Assembly: GCA_029858465.1 (NCBI GenBank)
Contig: JAOUEZ010000017.1
Location: 1-13,608, forward strand
Direction of reading: 5' to 3'
Source: Thermoplasmata archaeon
GTDB taxonomy: Archaea > Thermoplasmatota > Thermoplasmata > UBA10834 > DTMW01
Length of the DNA: 13,608 nt
The position numbers and the translations under genes were made by a program. The notes below the pieces were generated by a model that saw only the letters and a program-made list of their open reading frames with translations, ran no database searches and was not told where the DNA came from. Positions 13,132-13,608 of the stretch are shown here, piece by piece (positions within the stretch are counted from its first letter, which is position 1; each line of letters starts with the position of its first letter).

Positions 13132-13608
13132 ATGAGATACCTGTTCGAACTTTCTGGCGAGCATCAATTCCTGCCATTATGGGAAGCCGAGGCTATTCTG
13201 AATTATTTCGGAAAGGCTGAGCTATGCGAAAAAGAGGATTGTGTTGCAGTTTTTTCATCGAAGATTGAGAAGACTGATTTCTTGGAAAGAATCGCTCTCT
13301 CTCATGTATTATGTGAGCATATTGCGACAGTCAGCCTGTCAGAGCTCCAAGATTCATTGGATAAACTCACTGTTTTAGATAATAAGAACGTAGCGATAAG
13401 AGTCAAATTACTGTCTTCCAAGAAAGGCAAGCTCGATTCAATATCCTTGGCAAAGGAAATCGGGGGCATGATATCCGACCGAGCGAAGGTTGATTTCAGA
13501 AATCCGGATATTCGTATCAGAATCTATGTTGGAGAAAAAATTTACATCTGCTCGGAATCGGCACAAATAGACAGGAGCCAATACGAGAAAAGGAAGAACC
13601 GGCTCCTC
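13132..13608 (+). CDS. THUMP-domain tRNA guanosine methyltransferase (N-terminal part)
   Basis: The first 159 codons of a protein that continues past the right edge. The beginning MRYLFELSGEHQFLPLWEAEAIL matches archaeal tRNA (guanine-10-N2)-methyltransferases of the Trm-G10/Trm11 type. Residues about 50-150 (VAIRVKLLSSKK, then ISLAKEIGGMI, VDFRNPDIRIRIYVGEKIYIC) fit a THUMP RNA-binding domain. The S-adenosylmethionine-binding catalytic domain, with its D/N-PPY motif, would lie outside the window, so the exact target base is inferred. ATG at 13132 gives the family-typical start; another ATG at 13128 is out of frame. It lies 43 bp after radA on the same strand. Its codons look somewhat more AT-rich than those of radA. 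Role: tRNA modification in the cytosol, in line with the nearby cca. Confidence 0.85.
   Translation, partial: MRYLFELSGEHQFLPLWEAEAILNYFGKAELCEKEDCVAVFSSKIEKTDFLERIALSHVLCEHIATVSLSELQDSLDKLTVLDNKNVAIRVKLLSSKKGKLDSISLAKEIGGMISDRAKVDFRNPDIRIRIYVGEKIYICSESAQIDRSQYEKRKNRLL

Noticed and set aside
1..13608. CRISPR array, insertion sequence or prophage
   Set aside because: No regularly spaced direct repeats, transposase, integrase or phage structural genes were seen; genes are core archaeal functions.

Overview
The window is archaeal. It encodes the large subunit of the family D DNA polymerase, the recombinase RadA, RNA polymerase subunit D with a ferredoxin-like insert, an archaeal class I CCA-adding enzyme, and archaeal forms of ribosomal proteins S13, S4 and S11. 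Promoters look archaeal (TATA-like boxes about 25 bp before gene starts), several genes carry Shine-Dalgarno sequences, and coding DNA is moderately GC-rich while intergenic DNA is AT-rich. PolD places it in the euryarchaeal side of Archaea. A Thermoplasmata-like host (for example Methanomassiliicoccales) is my guess from general resemblance, not something the sequence proves.

Layout: 1-323 (-) N-terminal part of a GabT-like class III aminotransferase. 324-877 is an AT-rich spacer with the aminotransferase promoter and one clear inverted repeat. 878-1258 (+) is a cyclophilin-like (TM1367/DUF369-type) protein, converging on 1261-1977 (-), a ModE-type winged-helix domain fused to an intact Nudix domain. 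That gene diverges from 2100-3062 (+), a NOG1-type GTPase. A short leader with a hairpin and a 9-codon upstream ORF precedes 3167-6475 (+), polC (PolD large subunit DP2, no intein). Converging on it is the operon rps13-rps4-rps11-rpoD (9179 to 6481, -). 9180-9852 is a long AT-rich spacer holding the rps13 promoter, several inverted repeats and a strong candidate for a structured small RNA. 9853-11181 (+) is cca, converging on 11187-11981 (-), a three-helix membrane protein with a probably glycosylated exterior domain. Divergent from that is radA (12147-13088, +), then the start of a THUMP-domain tRNA methyltransferase (13132 to the window end, +).

Most genes serve information processing: replication and recombination (polC, radA), transcription (rpoD), ribosome structure and assembly (S13, S4, S11, NOG1), and tRNA maturation and modification (cca, the THUMP methyltransferase). 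Three convergent pairs end only 2-5 bp apart, while the spacers at gene starts are long and structured, so regulation appears concentrated at 5' ends.

The points most worth following are the 17-bp near-perfect stem at 9703-9775 placed at the predicted start of a strong promoter just upstream of cca, the ModE-Nudix fusion, the polC leader, and the aspartate that replaces a cysteine in the RpoD iron-sulfur motif. No mobile element, CRISPR array, rRNA or canonical tRNA was seen.
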